A stretch of DNA of 64,000 nt from the NCBI RefSeq assembly GCF_019355555.1, contig NZ_CP072142.1:434001-498000 (forward strand). The letters run 5' to 3'. Origin of the DNA: Rhizobium sp. L51/94. GTDB lineage: Bacteria; Pseudomonadota; Alphaproteobacteria; Rhizobiales; Rhizobiaceae. The notes below the pieces were generated by a model that worked only from the letters and a program-made list of their open reading frames with translations, was not told the origin of the DNA and searched no databases. Shown piece after piece: positions 1 to 9,138 of the stretch. The first letter of the stretch is position 1. Each line of letters opens with the position of its first letter. Position numbers and translations under genes: made by a program.

Positions 1-1
1 T

Positions 2-1030
2 GCGCCGGACGGCGACCTCATCGCGGTAACCACCAGCATTAGCGGCAGGGTTGAAAAATGCCTGGCGAGAACTGTCGTGCTGGCCACCGGATACGATGGC
101 GCCGGCGCATGGAGGGTGCCGGCAATCGTCTCTGGCTCGCTTGCGCCAGACAGGTTCGATCACACCAACGGTCCGGTCGATTTCGGAGCATTGAAGGGCC
201 GGCGCGTCGGCGTGCTTGGCCATGGGGCCTCTGCATTCGATAATGCCATCAAGGCACTGGAAGCAGGTGCTGCCTCCGTCGATCTCTGCTTCCGGCGTGC
301 GCGACTGCCCCGCACCAATCCTCACCGCGCTGTCGAGACGCCCGGAATGATGACGCATTACCCCGATCTCTCCGAAACCACGCGCTGGAATATAGCCAGG
401 TTCTTCCGCAGTGCCGATCAGCCACCGCCGGTGCGTAGTTTCGAGACGGCGATGAGCCTCGACAATTTCCGGCTGCGTCCCGCCACGCCCTGGCTGGACG
501 TCTCTCAGCAGGCCGATGCAATCCATGTAACGACCCCCGACGGTATCCTGGAGTTCGATCACCTGCTTCTTGCCACGGGCATGGATGTCGATCTCGCCGC
601 AAGACCTGAACTTAAAACCCTTCACGACCGGGTTGCTCTCTGGGGCGACCGCTATACCCCGCAAGACGGCAGCGCCGATGCCCGACTTGCGCGTTTCCCC
701 TACCTCGACGGCTTCTACGGATTCATCCCGAGGGATCCAGATGAGACATGGGTCAGCCGGGTGTTCGCGTTCAACAGCAGCAGCTTTGTCAGTCACGGCC
801 CTCACTCCACCTCCATCAGTGGGCACAAGCATGCGGTGCCAAGGCTGGTGCGCGGCGTTCTGCGCCGGCTGCTTCTCGATCGCGAAAAGGAGATATTGCC
901 GGAGCTGGTCTCCTACGTCTCGGCGGACCTCCCTGTACCGGATGACTTCGAAACGGTGGTAGCCGAGGCCAATCGGCAAGCGGCTAGTTTGCTTGAAACC
1001 GGCAGATCCGATTTGCGGAGTGGCACGTGA
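2..1030 (+). CDS. Class B flavin-dependent monooxygenase, 5' end outside window
   Basis: Partial gene: the frame is open from base 2 and the true start lies upstream. The visible 342 residues begin in the C-terminal part of the FAD domain, with the long ATG-type motif VVLATGYD. An NADPH-binding Rossmann segment follows with GVLGHGASAFDNA, the GxGxSA pattern of class B flavoprotein monooxygenases (FMO, NMO and Baeyer-Villiger types), and a second LLLATGMD segment closes the fold. The family hydroxylates N or S atoms or inserts oxygen next to ketones using FAD, NADPH and O2. The substrate cannot be read from the sequence. The stop overlaps the next start by 4 bp (GTGA), so it is translationally coupled to the creatininase-like gene. 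An oxidoreductase of the same fold that is not a monooxygenase remains possible because the N-terminus is missing. Confidence 0.75.
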   Translation, partial: APDGDLIAVTTSISGRVEKCLARTVVLATGYDGAGAWRVPAIVSGSLAPDRFDHTNGPVDFGALKGRRVGVLGHGASAFDNAIKALEAGAASVDLCFRRARLPRTNPHRAVETPGMMTHYPDLSETTRWNIARFFRSADQPPPVRSFETAMSLDNFRLRPATPWLDVSQQADAIHVTTPDGILEFDHLLLATGMDVDLAARPELKTLHDRVALWGDRYTPQDGSADARLARFPYLDGFYGFIPRDPDETWVSRVFAFNSSSFVSHGPHSTSISGHKHAVPRLVRGVLRRLLLDREKEILPELVSYVSADLPVPDDFETVVAEANRQAASLLETGRSDLRSGT

Positions 1031-1845
1031 CCCAATCCTTTTATTGGGCGGATCATTCGACCGCCGACTTTGCAGCCCGCGATTTGAGCGAGACTGTCGT
1101 TATCCTGCCGATCGCAGCTGTCGAGCAACATGGGCCGCATCTTCCCGTGCAGGTGGATGCGGCCATAAACGCTGCCATCCTGGACCGCATGGTGCGGTTG
1201 CTCGACACGAACGCAGACGTCCTGATCCTGCCGTCGATCGGCATCGGCAAGTCCGACGAGCATTTGGCATATCCCGGTACGCTTACCGTATCGGCCCAGA
1301 CACTTCGCCTCGTCTGGCTCGATGTGGCCAGAAGCGTAAAACGCGCCGGTGCGCGCAAAATCATCCTGTTCAATTCGCATGGCGGCCAGATTTCCCTCAT
1401 GGAAATGACCTGCCGGGATATCCGTGTAGAGCTCGATATGCTTGCGGTCGCTTGCTCCTGGTTCAGGATCGCAGAGGTCGATGACCTGTTTTCGGCCGCG
1501 GAAATCACGCACGGCATTCACGGCGGCGATATCGAGACCAGTATGATGCTAGCCATCGCGCCAGAGCTGGTGGCCATGGACAAGGCAGAGGATTTCGTAC
1601 CCTTGACCGTGGAAATCGAAAAGTCCGGCAGCCCGTTGACTGCTGAAGGCGCGGTCGGCTTTGGCTGGCAGGCGCAGGACCTTCACCCGGCAGGTGTCAG
1701 CGGGAATGCCGCCAATGCCGACGCCACCAAGGGCGCTCTCGTGCTTGACCGGGCGGCCGCGGGGTTGGTGCGCCTGATTGCGGCAACGGGCGATTTTGAC
1801 ATGGAGAGGCTTACCTCCGAAACCCGCTTTTCGGCCGGGAGATAA
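1027..1845 (+). CDS. Creatininase-family amidohydrolase
   Basis: 272 residues, about normal for the family. Metal-site motifs are visible: EQHGPHLP at 33-40, SDEHLAYPGT near 76-85, NSHGGQ at 116-121 and HGGDIETS at 165-172, matching the Glu/His/Asp pattern of the two-metal creatininase site. The family opens cyclic amides (creatinine, formamidopyrimidines) or acts on peptides, as MftE does. The GTG start overlaps the preceding stop by 4 bp and the next gene starts 2 bp after this stop, so it sits inside a tight operon. Its likely job is hydrolysis of an amide or lactam ring produced or exposed by the oxygenases beside it. The exact substrate is unknown. Confidence 0.85.
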   Translation: MTQSFYWADHSTADFAARDLSETVVILPIAAVEQHGPHLPVQVDAAINAAILDRMVRLLDTNADVLILPSIGIGKSDEHLAYPGTLTVSAQTLRLVWLDVARSVKRAGARKIILFNSHGGQISLMEMTCRDIRVELDMLAVACSWFRIAEVDDLFSAAEITHGIHGGDIETSMMLAIAPELVAMDKAEDFVPLTVEIEKSGSPLTAEGAVGFGWQAQDLHPAGVSGNAANADATKGALVLDRAAAGLVRLIAATGDFDMERLTSETRFSAGR

Positions 1846-1847
1846 CC

Positions 1848-3506
1848 ATGCTGGCACTTCGCGACATCGAAAATCTTCGGATGCCTATGGCGGACGGTCT
1901 TTACCTGGCGGCCGACGTTTATCGTCCTGTGGGCCCCGAACGCTATCCTGTTCTGGTCATGCGCCTTCCCTATGGGCGTAAAGTTGCCTCGACTGTCGTC
2001 CTTGCCCATCCCGCATGGTATGCGGCGCAAGGCTACATCGTGCTGGTGCAGGATGTTCGTGGCCGGGGTGATTCCGAGGGTGTATTCAGGGTACTCGAAG
2101 ACGATGTTGCCGACGGCGCGCAGACGCTGTCGCTGGCGGCCGATCTCGACGGTTGCAACGGCATGGTGGCGAGCTACGGCTTCAGCTACCACGGCATGAA
2201 CCAGTTCCTAGCCCTTGCCGGCGCCAAGAAGACCGGCGGAAAATTGCCCGATGCCATGGCCATCGCCATGGCGGCTTTCGATGTCCGCAATCACTGGGCA
2301 TTCGAAGGCGATGGGTTTCGGCTTCAGTCCAACCAGATGTGGGCGTGCCAGATGGCCGTCGAAAACGCCAGGCGGGCCGGCGATCTTGCCACCGCTCACA
2401 TGTTACATGCCGCAAAGCCGTCCCTGCATTCCGGTGTTCTCTCGGGAAAGCCTGAGGCTTTGCAGCAGGCAGCACGCTACACGCATTACCAGGACTGGCT
2501 GACCGACGATCCCTCCTATTGGGGTTCAAGGTCGCCAAAATCGCTTCTTGAAGGTATGACGCTGGATGTGCCTGTGCTGCATGTCGGTGGATGGAACGAC
2601 ATTATGCTCGAAGGCACATTCGCAGCCTTCGAGGAGTTTTCCGTTGGCGGCAGTCTGCAGCGACTGTGTGTTGGACCCTGGTCGCACATTCCCTGGGGCC
2701 GACGGGTCGGCGCCCTCGATGCCGGGGCGGAGGCTGCAGACGGCATAGACCGCCAGATCGTCGGCTTCTTCGACGAAGTGCTCAAAGGCCGCGAGAATAT
2801 CGAACCGAAGATCAAGCTTTATGACGTCTTCGACAAGGCCTGGGCCGGCTTCGAGCGGCTTCCGGACGCGCAGACACTTGTGCTTCATCTCGCATCTGAC
2901 GGTCGTGCAGCGGCAACGAGCACGGATGGATCGCTTGTTGAAACGCCAGGGCCTTCGAGAATTGACCACCTCGTGCACGATCCATGGCGGCCAGCACCGA
3001 GCGTGGGCCTTCATCTCGGAACGCCTGCCGATTTTGCCGACAGGTCGGACGTCGACGATAGGGCCGATGTGCTCGTCTATACCTCGAAACCTTTCGCCCT
3101 CCCGGTTCTGCTGAGTGGAGTGGCGGAAGTCGATCTTTTCGTCACTGCCGACAGGCCGAGTTTCGACCTCGATTGCACGTTGAGCACAGTGGCCCCGGAT
3201 GGAGCCGTAATTTGCTTGACGTCGACACATAAGACAATAACGGCGAATAAAGATGGACTGGCCGTTCTGCTGAGGTTACGGCCGACGTATCTGACGATCC
3301 CGGCGGGATATTGCCTGCGCCTGTCGATCCAGTCAGCCTCTTTCCCCGCCTTCCCCGTCAATCCGGGCACCGGCGCACGCCCCCAGGACGCGAGCGTCAC
3401 GGATCGGCTTGTCACGACCCTCATGCTCCGCTCCGGCGACGGCTACCCCTCCGTCTTGCGCTTACCGATGCTGTCGCAGGCCACTGCCGGCGGTACAGCA
3501 TCGTAA
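1848..3506 (+). CDS. CocE/NonD-type alpha/beta hydrolase (X-Pro dipeptidyl peptidase/cocaine esterase family)
   Basis: 552 residues, typical of the CocE/NonD family. DVRGRGDSEG at about 69-78 is the family signature before the nucleophile, and GFSYHG at 111-116 places the catalytic serine at 113. The second half, from about residue 370, looks like the jelly-roll domain (segments such as VDLFVTADRPSFDLDCTL). No signal peptide is visible, so it is probably cytoplasmic. Known relatives cleave esters (cocaine esterase), acylated beta-lactam precursors or X-Pro peptides. It lies 2 bp after the creatininase-like gene and 16 bp before the questin-oxidase-like gene, which points to ester or amide cleavage in one pathway. 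Confidence 0.88.
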   Translation: MLALRDIENLRMPMADGLYLAADVYRPVGPERYPVLVMRLPYGRKVASTVVLAHPAWYAAQGYIVLVQDVRGRGDSEGVFRVLEDDVADGAQTLSLAADLDGCNGMVASYGFSYHGMNQFLALAGAKKTGGKLPDAMAIAMAAFDVRNHWAFEGDGFRLQSNQMWACQMAVENARRAGDLATAHMLHAAKPSLHSGVLSGKPEALQQAARYTHYQDWLTDDPSYWGSRSPKSLLEGMTLDVPVLHVGGWNDIMLEGTFAAFEEFSVGGSLQRLCVGPWSHIPWGRRVGALDAGAEAADGIDRQIVGFFDEVLKGRENIEPKIKLYDVFDKAWAGFERLPDAQTLVLHLASDGRAAATSTDGSLVETPGPSRIDHLVHDPWRPAPSVGLHLGTPADFADRSDVDDRADVLVYTSKPFALPVLLSGVAEVDLFVTADRPSFDLDCTLSTVAPDGAVICLTSTHKTITANKDGLAVLLRLRPTYLTIPAGYCLRLSIQSASFPAFPVNPGTGARPQDASVTDRLVTTLMLRSGDGYPSVLRLPMLSQATAGGTAS

Positions 3507-3522
3507 AAGAGAAGTTTGATCA

Positions 3523-4572
3523 ATGACTGCAACAGAAAACCTATCCGAAGGACTGGAGGCTGTCATGGGCGACATGCCGGCATGGGGCTCGGAGTTCTCA
3601 CGCACCTTCGCCAATCATGCTCCCATGGTACTCGTCGCACTGGACCGGATAGGCGGCACGCCGTCTCAGCTTCGGCGCTTCTTCAACCACTACAGAGATA
3701 CAAAGCAACTGCTGCCATTCGCGTTGCCTCTGAAGCCACTCAACCGCGACAGCTGGAAGACTGCGATCGGGATACGCGAACGGGAACCGGATCTGCGAAT
3801 TTTCTTTACCGGCGAACTGGCGCGCCTGGGCATTCATGAGGCTTTGCAGCTCTATCTACCGGATCTTGCCGACGGCATCGCAGCCAGCGCCTTTCACGCA
3901 TTGATGCGAACGGCTTACGGCGTGCTTCGGGACGACAACACCGATATCGCAATTGCGCTTGCCTACTGGGCGGCAACCTATCTGCCACTTCCGGCGGCCA
4001 GGGGAGCGCACCCAATCACGACCGATCCAGCCGAAGTTCTCGTTCTGACAGCAAGTCTCACGCCATTACACGGGATGCAGCTTCACGACCTGCTGTGGCA
4101 AAATATGCGCGATGCCAGCAGCGTTCCCGAGTTTGCACCCGTGGTGGACTGGCTTGATATCGGGCCTGGCACACTGCAAAAAATGGCGGCCACGGCGCTT
4201 TCCGTCTTTGCGGCAACCCAGCATTTTGCGGCACTTCACATCATCACCGGGTTGCACTGGATCCGTCTCCTCGAGCCTCATTGCGACGAGGCCGCGTTCC
4301 ACCGGATGTTGCGGGTGTTCTGGCAAGGGATCGCCGCGCTCATGGGTGAGCTTGGTTTTCCGGAAATTCCGGAGGCGAGCCAGCTTGATCGCTGGCGTCA
4401 TATCGAAGTGCCGGATTGGCCCGAACTGCATGCGATCGCCGCGCGCAGTTACGACGAACACGATATCAGTCTTGCTTTTTCGGCCAGCGAAGAAATGAAG
4501 GTCTACGGGGATCCGCTCTATCGCGTTGTTGTCGCCCGTCGACTCGGGCTTATCGGAGACTATACCAAATGA
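3523..4572 (+). CDS. Questin-oxidase-like protein
   Basis: 349 residues, no signal peptide or membrane segment. The start ATG follows AGAAG at good distance. I recognise the general layout of the questin oxidase family (AflY/GedK-like): an alpha-helical protein with spaced histidine motifs, here SAFHALMRTAYGV (about 125-137), LTPLHGMQLHDLLW and HFAALHIITGLHWIRLL. Fungal members cleave anthraquinone rings in a Baeyer-Villiger-type oxidation; bacterial members are mostly uncharacterised. It overlaps the next gene by 4 bp. A second oxygenase in an operon that already holds a class B flavin monooxygenase argues for attack on a ring ketone. Family assignment is by eye and less certain than for its neighbours. 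Confidence 0.65.
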   Translation: MTATENLSEGLEAVMGDMPAWGSEFSRTFANHAPMVLVALDRIGGTPSQLRRFFNHYRDTKQLLPFALPLKPLNRDSWKTAIGIREREPDLRIFFTGELARLGIHEALQLYLPDLADGIAASAFHALMRTAYGVLRDDNTDIAIALAYWAATYLPLPAARGAHPITTDPAEVLVLTASLTPLHGMQLHDLLWQNMRDASSVPEFAPVVDWLDIGPGTLQKMAATALSVFAATQHFAALHIITGLHWIRLLEPHCDEAAFHRMLRVFWQGIAALMGELGFPEIPEASQLDRWRHIEVPDWPELHAIAARSYDEHDISLAFSASEEMKVYGDPLYRVVVARRLGLIGDYTK

Positions 4573-6143
4573 GCCCGGACGCATCCATCACAGGCGATTG
4601 CATCATTGAGGCCGGGACAGTGTTGTCGGGGCTTATGCCGGATGGCAGCATGTCGATGCGCCATGACGTCGGCATCCGGGTGGATCGCGGGATGATCGCG
4701 CAGATCGGGGCGATGGAAGCCGTCACATACGGCAACGACCATCTGCCCCGTTTCGGATCTGCCGAGATGATTGCCATGCCGGGGCTCGTCAATAGCCATC
4801 ATCATTTCGGCGTCACGCCGCTGATGCAGGGCGTGCCCTTCGCGCCGCTGGAATTATGGCTGCCGCAGTTTCGGGCGATGCGCCAGGTCGATACGCGGCT
4901 GGATACGCTCTATTCCGCCATCGAGATGCTGGAGAGTGGCACCACGACGGTGCAGCATATCAACAGCGGAATGGCCGGCGCGCCGGACGCCTGGATGGCT
5001 GCTGCGAATGCGACGCTCAACGCCTATGGCGAGATCGGCATGCGGGCCGGCTTTTCCTTCATGATCCGTGACCGCAATATTCTGACTTACGATGACGACG
5101 CCAAGGTGCTGGCCGCCCTTCCGGATACCGTTCGCAGCTGGATCGCGCCGAGACTTGCGGCATCGAACATACCGGTCCCGGAGCTTCTCGGCTTCTACCG
5201 CGAGCTGCGGCAAGCCTGGCTTGCGGACCGCCCGGATCATGTGCGCATCAATCTTGCCCCGGCCAACCTGCACTGGTGCTCGGACGCATGCCTGCAGGCG
5301 ATCTTCGAGACGGCGCGGCAAGCCGACGCCCAGGTTCACATGCATCTTCTCGAAACCGAACGGCAGTCGCATTTCGCGCACGACAAATTCGGCCACAGCG
5401 CCGTCCAGCATCTGAAAGCGCTCGAATGCCTCGGGCCAAATGTGACGCTCGGGCACGGCAACTGGATGAGCCGCGAGGATATGGACATCGTAGCAGAATG
5501 CGGCTGCAGCCTGTGCCATAACGCCTCCTCGGGCCTCAGGCTCGGGAGTGGCATCGCCCCAGTCAACGAAATGCGCCGTCGCGGCATTCCGGTGGCGCTT
5601 GGCATCGACCAGTCCAACATTGCCGACGACCGCGACATGACGCTCGAAATGAAGCTGGTCTGGGCGCTGCATCGCGAAACCGGGTTTTGGAACGAACGGC
5701 CGGATGCCGGCGCGGTGCTGCAGATGGCCACCGAACATGGCGCGAAAACTGTCGGTTTCGGTGGCTTTACCGGCAGGCTCGAACCCGGGCTACAGGCCGA
5801 TATCGTCCTGATGGACAGGCGAAAGATCGGCCGGCCGCATGTGAGCGCGCGCACTCCGGTCGTCGAAAGCGTCCTGCACCGGGGTGGACGCCACGCGATC
5901 AGCCAGGTCTTCGTCGGCGGTCGTCTGGTGGTCGACGAGGGAAAGGTCACAACCATCGATCGCGACGCGGTTCTCGCCGAGATCGGCGAGCGGCTGCAGC
6001 GTCCGGAAACGCCAAGCGAGAGCCAAGCCTGGGAGGCGATAAACGCCCTCATGCCGCATCTCGAGGCGCACCACCGTCAGTTCACACCGACGCCAGGATA
6101 TCGCCCCTATCGATACAATGCGATGGCGGACGGGATGGATTAG
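4569..6143 (+). CDS. Amidohydrolase-superfamily deaminase/chlorohydrolase
   Basis: 524 residues from the ATG that overlaps the preceding stop (ATGA); the frame runs further upstream, but that part overlaps the previous gene and is rejected. N-terminal metal motif PGLVNSHHHFG at 71-81, then HMHLLETERQ, VTLGHGNWMSREDMD and GIDQSNIADDRDM supply the remaining histidines and aspartate of the mononuclear site seen in TrzN/AtzA, guanine deaminase and S-adenosylhomocysteine deaminase. These enzymes remove amino groups or halides from N-heterocycles or nucleobase-like rings. As the last gene of the five-gene cassette it suggests a nitrogen-containing ring substrate. The substrate is not predictable from sequence alone. 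Confidence 0.85.
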   Translation: MSPDASITGDCIIEAGTVLSGLMPDGSMSMRHDVGIRVDRGMIAQIGAMEAVTYGNDHLPRFGSAEMIAMPGLVNSHHHFGVTPLMQGVPFAPLELWLPQFRAMRQVDTRLDTLYSAIEMLESGTTTVQHINSGMAGAPDAWMAAANATLNAYGEIGMRAGFSFMIRDRNILTYDDDAKVLAALPDTVRSWIAPRLAASNIPVPELLGFYRELRQAWLADRPDHVRINLAPANLHWCSDACLQAIFETARQADAQVHMHLLETERQSHFAHDKFGHSAVQHLKALECLGPNVTLGHGNWMSREDMDIVAECGCSLCHNASSGLRLGSGIAPVNEMRRRGIPVALGIDQSNIADDRDMTLEMKLVWALHRETGFWNERPDAGAVLQMATEHGAKTVGFGGFTGRLEPGLQADIVLMDRRKIGRPHVSARTPVVESVLHRGGRHAISQVFVGGRLVVDEGKVTTIDRDAVLAEIGERLQRPETPSESQAWEAINALMPHLEAHHRQFTPTPGYRPYRYNAMADGMD

Positions 6144-6234
6144 GGCAGATAGGGGTTGCACGGCACTTTCAGGCGACGCCGTCCGGGAAAAGAGAAAATA
6201 ACAATAGCGTAAATTCAAAATGCTTCGCGTGTCC

Positions 6235-6260
6235 CCTCGGCTGCAAAACGTCAGCCGAGG
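6235..6260. terminator. Stem-loop between convergent genes
   Basis: Perfect 9-bp stem CCTCGGCTG / CAGCCGAGG around an 8-nt loop, 91 bases after the amidohydrolase stop and 31 bases beyond the chemoreceptor stop on the other strand. It lacks a long T-run, so it may be a weak terminator or an mRNA-end hairpin serving both strands. Confidence 0.45.
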
Positions 6261-6274
6261 TTCATCTCACCCAT

Positions 6275-6291
6275 CCAGGCGCAACGCCTGG
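6275..6291 (-). terminator. Hairpin immediately after the chemoreceptor stop
   Basis: CCAGGCG-CAA-CGCCTGG abuts the chemoreceptor stop codon on the minus strand. It is a compact 7-bp stem with a 3-nt loop. No T-run follows, so Rho-independent function is uncertain. Confidence 0.35.
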
Positions 6292-8859
6292 TCAGGCGGC
6301 GCGGCTGGCGGGTTTGGTGAAGCTGGGGTTCTTTTCCAGGCTGAAGCGGCCGATGAGTTCGGTCAAGGCGTGGGTTTCGTCCGAGAGCTGGCGTGTCGCG
6401 GCGCTGGTTTCCTCGACCATGGCGGCATTCTGCTGGGTCATGCGGTCGATTTCGTTGACCGACGAGGTGACTGACCGCAGGGACTGCGCCTGCTCCTGGG
6501 CGGAAGAGGCGATCCGCTCGACGTGACCGAAGATATCGACGATTTCTCCCGAGATTCCGATAAGGGCGCCGCCGGTTTCCTCGACATATTGCGATCCGAT
6601 GGCGACTTCGTTGACCGAGGTATTGATAAGCTGGGCGATCTCCTTGGCGGCCTTTGCCGAGCGTTGCGCGAGTTCACGGACTTCCTGGGCGACGACGGCA
6701 AATCCCTTGCCGGCCTCGCCTGCCCTTGCAGCCTCGACGCCGGCATTGAGCGCCAGCAGGTTCGTCTGGAACGCGATGCCGTCGATGACGGTGACGATGT
6801 TCGAGATCCTGTCGGAGGATTCCTTGATCCTTGCCATAGCCGAGACGGCGTTCTGCACGACCCTGGCCGAGTTTTCCGCGCGCTGCTTGGTGTTCTGCAC
6901 CAGTTTTAGCGCAAGGCCGGAGCGATCCGAAGAGGTATCCACAGTGGCGGCGATCTGTTCGACGGCGGCAGCGGCCTCCTCCAGCGATGCGGCCTGCTTT
7001 TCGGTGCGCATTGCCAGATCGTTGACGGCTTCCCCCATTTGCCGGCCATTGTCATAGATCATCTCGGCTGTGCCGCGGATGTCGACCAGCGTCGCCCTGA
7101 GGCCTTCGATGGACTGGTTGAAATCGTCGCGCAGCCCATCGAGATGGGGTGCAAACGGCACGTCGATCGCAAAATCGAGTTCGCCCTTGGAGAGCCTTTT
7201 CAACGCCAGTCCGAGAGCCTCGATCGCTCCGTCGACCTGGACGCGTGCCTCACGGCGCTCGCGGTCATTTCTGACGCGCTCGGCCTCGGAGAGCTCTCTC
7301 GCGCTCTGGGCCTCCTTTTCCATGACCAAGCGGGATGTGGCGTTGTCCTTGAAGACCATCAGCGCGCGCGCCATGTCGCCGATCTCGTCAGGACGACCCT
7401 CGCCGGCAATGGCGGTGTCGAGCTTGCCTTCGGCGAGCTTGCGCATCGCTATGGTGATCTGGGCGATCGGTCCCTTCAGCGTCATCACGAGGGCTGCGCC
7501 AGCCAACATCGCGACGAGGACGCCTATGGTCATGGCGCCGATGGAGATCGTGTTCGCCTGCTGGCGTTCGACACCGGCATTTGCCTTCTGGCTTTCCGCA
7601 AACTGCGTAAGCAGGTTCCAGGTGCTGTCGATCAACTTGGCGGCGGCGGAAAATTGCGCCTGCTTTTCCAGGGAGTTGGCAGCGATGTCGGCAGCCTTGG
7701 AGGCAAGCGTGTCGAGCACCGGCTTGACCTTGGCCGGAAGCACCGAGAGGACCGGGTCGTCGCTCATCAGCGCAGCAAGGGCTGCAACCTCGTTGGCGTA
7801 CATATAGAGCGACTGCTGGACCTTCTTGACGCTCTCTTCGTCGGGCTTGGAAACGAGCTCGGCGAAGACGACGCGGATTTCATTGTTGATGTTGACGATG
7901 CCGCGCAGCTTGTTGCCGACGGCTTCTGCCATGGAGATTTCCTTGTCGGAGGTGGCGAGATCGAGCACCGAACGGCGCATCAATGCGTCACCGGTCGCCT
8001 TCAGTTTCGCGGTCGGCGCCTGGAGGGCGAGGAGTGCCTGGTCGGCAAGCGCGACTGCGGCGTCCGGGCTTGTCGCCTTGCTCTGTTGATCGAGAACAGC
8101 GACAGATGCCTGGATGTCGCTTGCAACACTCTTCTGGTCATCCGGCAGCGCGTCGGCAAGCAGCGAGACCGCGGTGACCAGGTCCGGCACGAGCTTCTTC
8201 AGCGCCGCAATCTTGGCATCGGGAAGCGCTGCCTCGGCATAGGCCTTTTCGAGGTCGGCAATCATCGAGGCTGCCGTTCCCAATGCCACCGAAGTCTTCA
8301 AGCCGGCCTTGTTGGTGTTGTCCTTTTTCTTCGCCGCCGCCATCAGCATGAAGGAGCGCTTGCCGATCTGTCCCTGCAGATCGAGCAGCGCTGCCGAGTT
8401 CGCAACGATGTCATCCCAGATCTTCTGCTGGTTGAGCTGGAGCTGCCAGATTGCCTCGATCTTGTCGGGAATTGCTGCGGATTCCGAAAGAGACTGGTCC
8501 AGCAGGGAGACATCCGTTCCGGCGCGCAAACCTTCGGTGGTCTGCTTCAGGAGGCCGAGCTGGTCGCGGGCCTGGGCCGCAGCACCGTCGTGCGTTTCCT
8601 GCGAAGGCTGCATCAGGAAGGTGCTCATGCTGGCGAACACATGCTTGAAGCCGCTGAGCGACTGCAGGACGCTGTTCGAGACCTCCATCCTGCCTTCGAG
8701 CAACCGAGAGGCATAATAGCCCGTCAGGCCGACCGCGCCGATACACAGAATGAACGGTGTCACGAGCACCAGAACTTTTGTCTGGATCCGCACCCGCGAC
8801 ATCATTTTGTCCATCATATTTTTCATTTTCCCGACCGTCCCCGTCTCATTGTCGCTCAA
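6292..8859 (-). CDS. Methyl-accepting chemotaxis protein with two HAMP segments
   Basis: 855 residues. Order: short cytoplasmic N-terminus; TM1 at about 30-52 (VLVLVTPFILCIGAVGLTGY); a large helical periplasmic region to about 433; TM2 near 435-460 (IGAMTIGVLVAMLAGAALVM); a HAMP segment at about 460-512; a second HAMP-like segment near 545-598 (LKRLSKGELDFAIDVPFAP); then the coiled-coil signalling domain. The hairpin tip carries IAFQTNLLALNAGVEAARAG, the CheA/CheW contact site, around residue 690. It senses an unknown ligand in the periplasm and signals to the Che kinase. The periplasmic part of almost 400 residues is longer than the classic four-helix sensor and rich in Ala/Lys/Asp, suggesting a double helical-bundle sensor. 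No che genes are nearby. Confidence 0.95.
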   Translation of the reverse strand: MSDNETGTVGKMKNMMDKMMSRVRIQTKVLVLVTPFILCIGAVGLTGYYASRLLEGRMEVSNSVLQSLSGFKHVFASMSTFLMQPSQETHDGAAAQARDQLGLLKQTTEGLRAGTDVSLLDQSLSESAAIPDKIEAIWQLQLNQQKIWDDIVANSAALLDLQGQIGKRSFMLMAAAKKKDNTNKAGLKTSVALGTAASMIADLEKAYAEAALPDAKIAALKKLVPDLVTAVSLLADALPDDQKSVASDIQASVAVLDQQSKATSPDAAVALADQALLALQAPTAKLKATGDALMRRSVLDLATSDKEISMAEAVGNKLRGIVNINNEIRVVFAELVSKPDEESVKKVQQSLYMYANEVAALAALMSDDPVLSVLPAKVKPVLDTLASKAADIAANSLEKQAQFSAAAKLIDSTWNLLTQFAESQKANAGVERQQANTISIGAMTIGVLVAMLAGAALVMTLKGPIAQITIAMRKLAEGKLDTAIAGEGRPDEIGDMARALMVFKDNATSRLVMEKEAQSARELSEAERVRNDRERREARVQVDGAIEALGLALKRLSKGELDFAIDVPFAPHLDGLRDDFNQSIEGLRATLVDIRGTAEMIYDNGRQMGEAVNDLAMRTEKQAASLEEAAAAVEQIAATVDTSSDRSGLALKLVQNTKQRAENSARVVQNAVSAMARIKESSDRISNIVTVIDGIAFQTNLLALNAGVEAARAGEAGKGFAVVAQEVRELAQRSAKAAKEIAQLINTSVNEVAIGSQYVEETGGALIGISGEIVDIFGHVERIASSAQEQAQSLRSVTSSVNEIDRMTQQNAAMVEETSAATRQLSDETHALTELIGRFSLEKNPSFTKPASRAA

Positions 8860-9138
8860 GGTGCCACGAGTTTATAAAATTGCCGTTAAGCATACTGGAA
8901 ACCTGCGGCCTTATTCCCGTTTTACTTGCGCCGTGCTCAGTCGGATTCGTTCGACGTTGCGAGCACGATCTTCAGCCGGAAGCTCTATAGTCGTACGTCA
9001 TTTTAAAAGTTGTCACCGGCGATCTTTTTGGCGGGCCGGGACGGTTGTGCGAATTTCCGGTCAGCGGTTGCACTTCGTTGATTAACAACGCATAATTCCA
9101 CCTCTGCACATTCTGGCAGACAGGAACGTCGCATATCG

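Noticed and set aside
4416..4568. N-terminal extension of the amidohydrolase
   Set aside because: It would overlap the end of the questin-oxidase-like gene by 150 bases, whereas the ATG at 4569 gives a standard 4-bp coupled overlap.
7039..8877. Open plus-strand frame of 612 codons
   Set aside because: Exact antisense of the chemoreceptor gene; no start context or domain.
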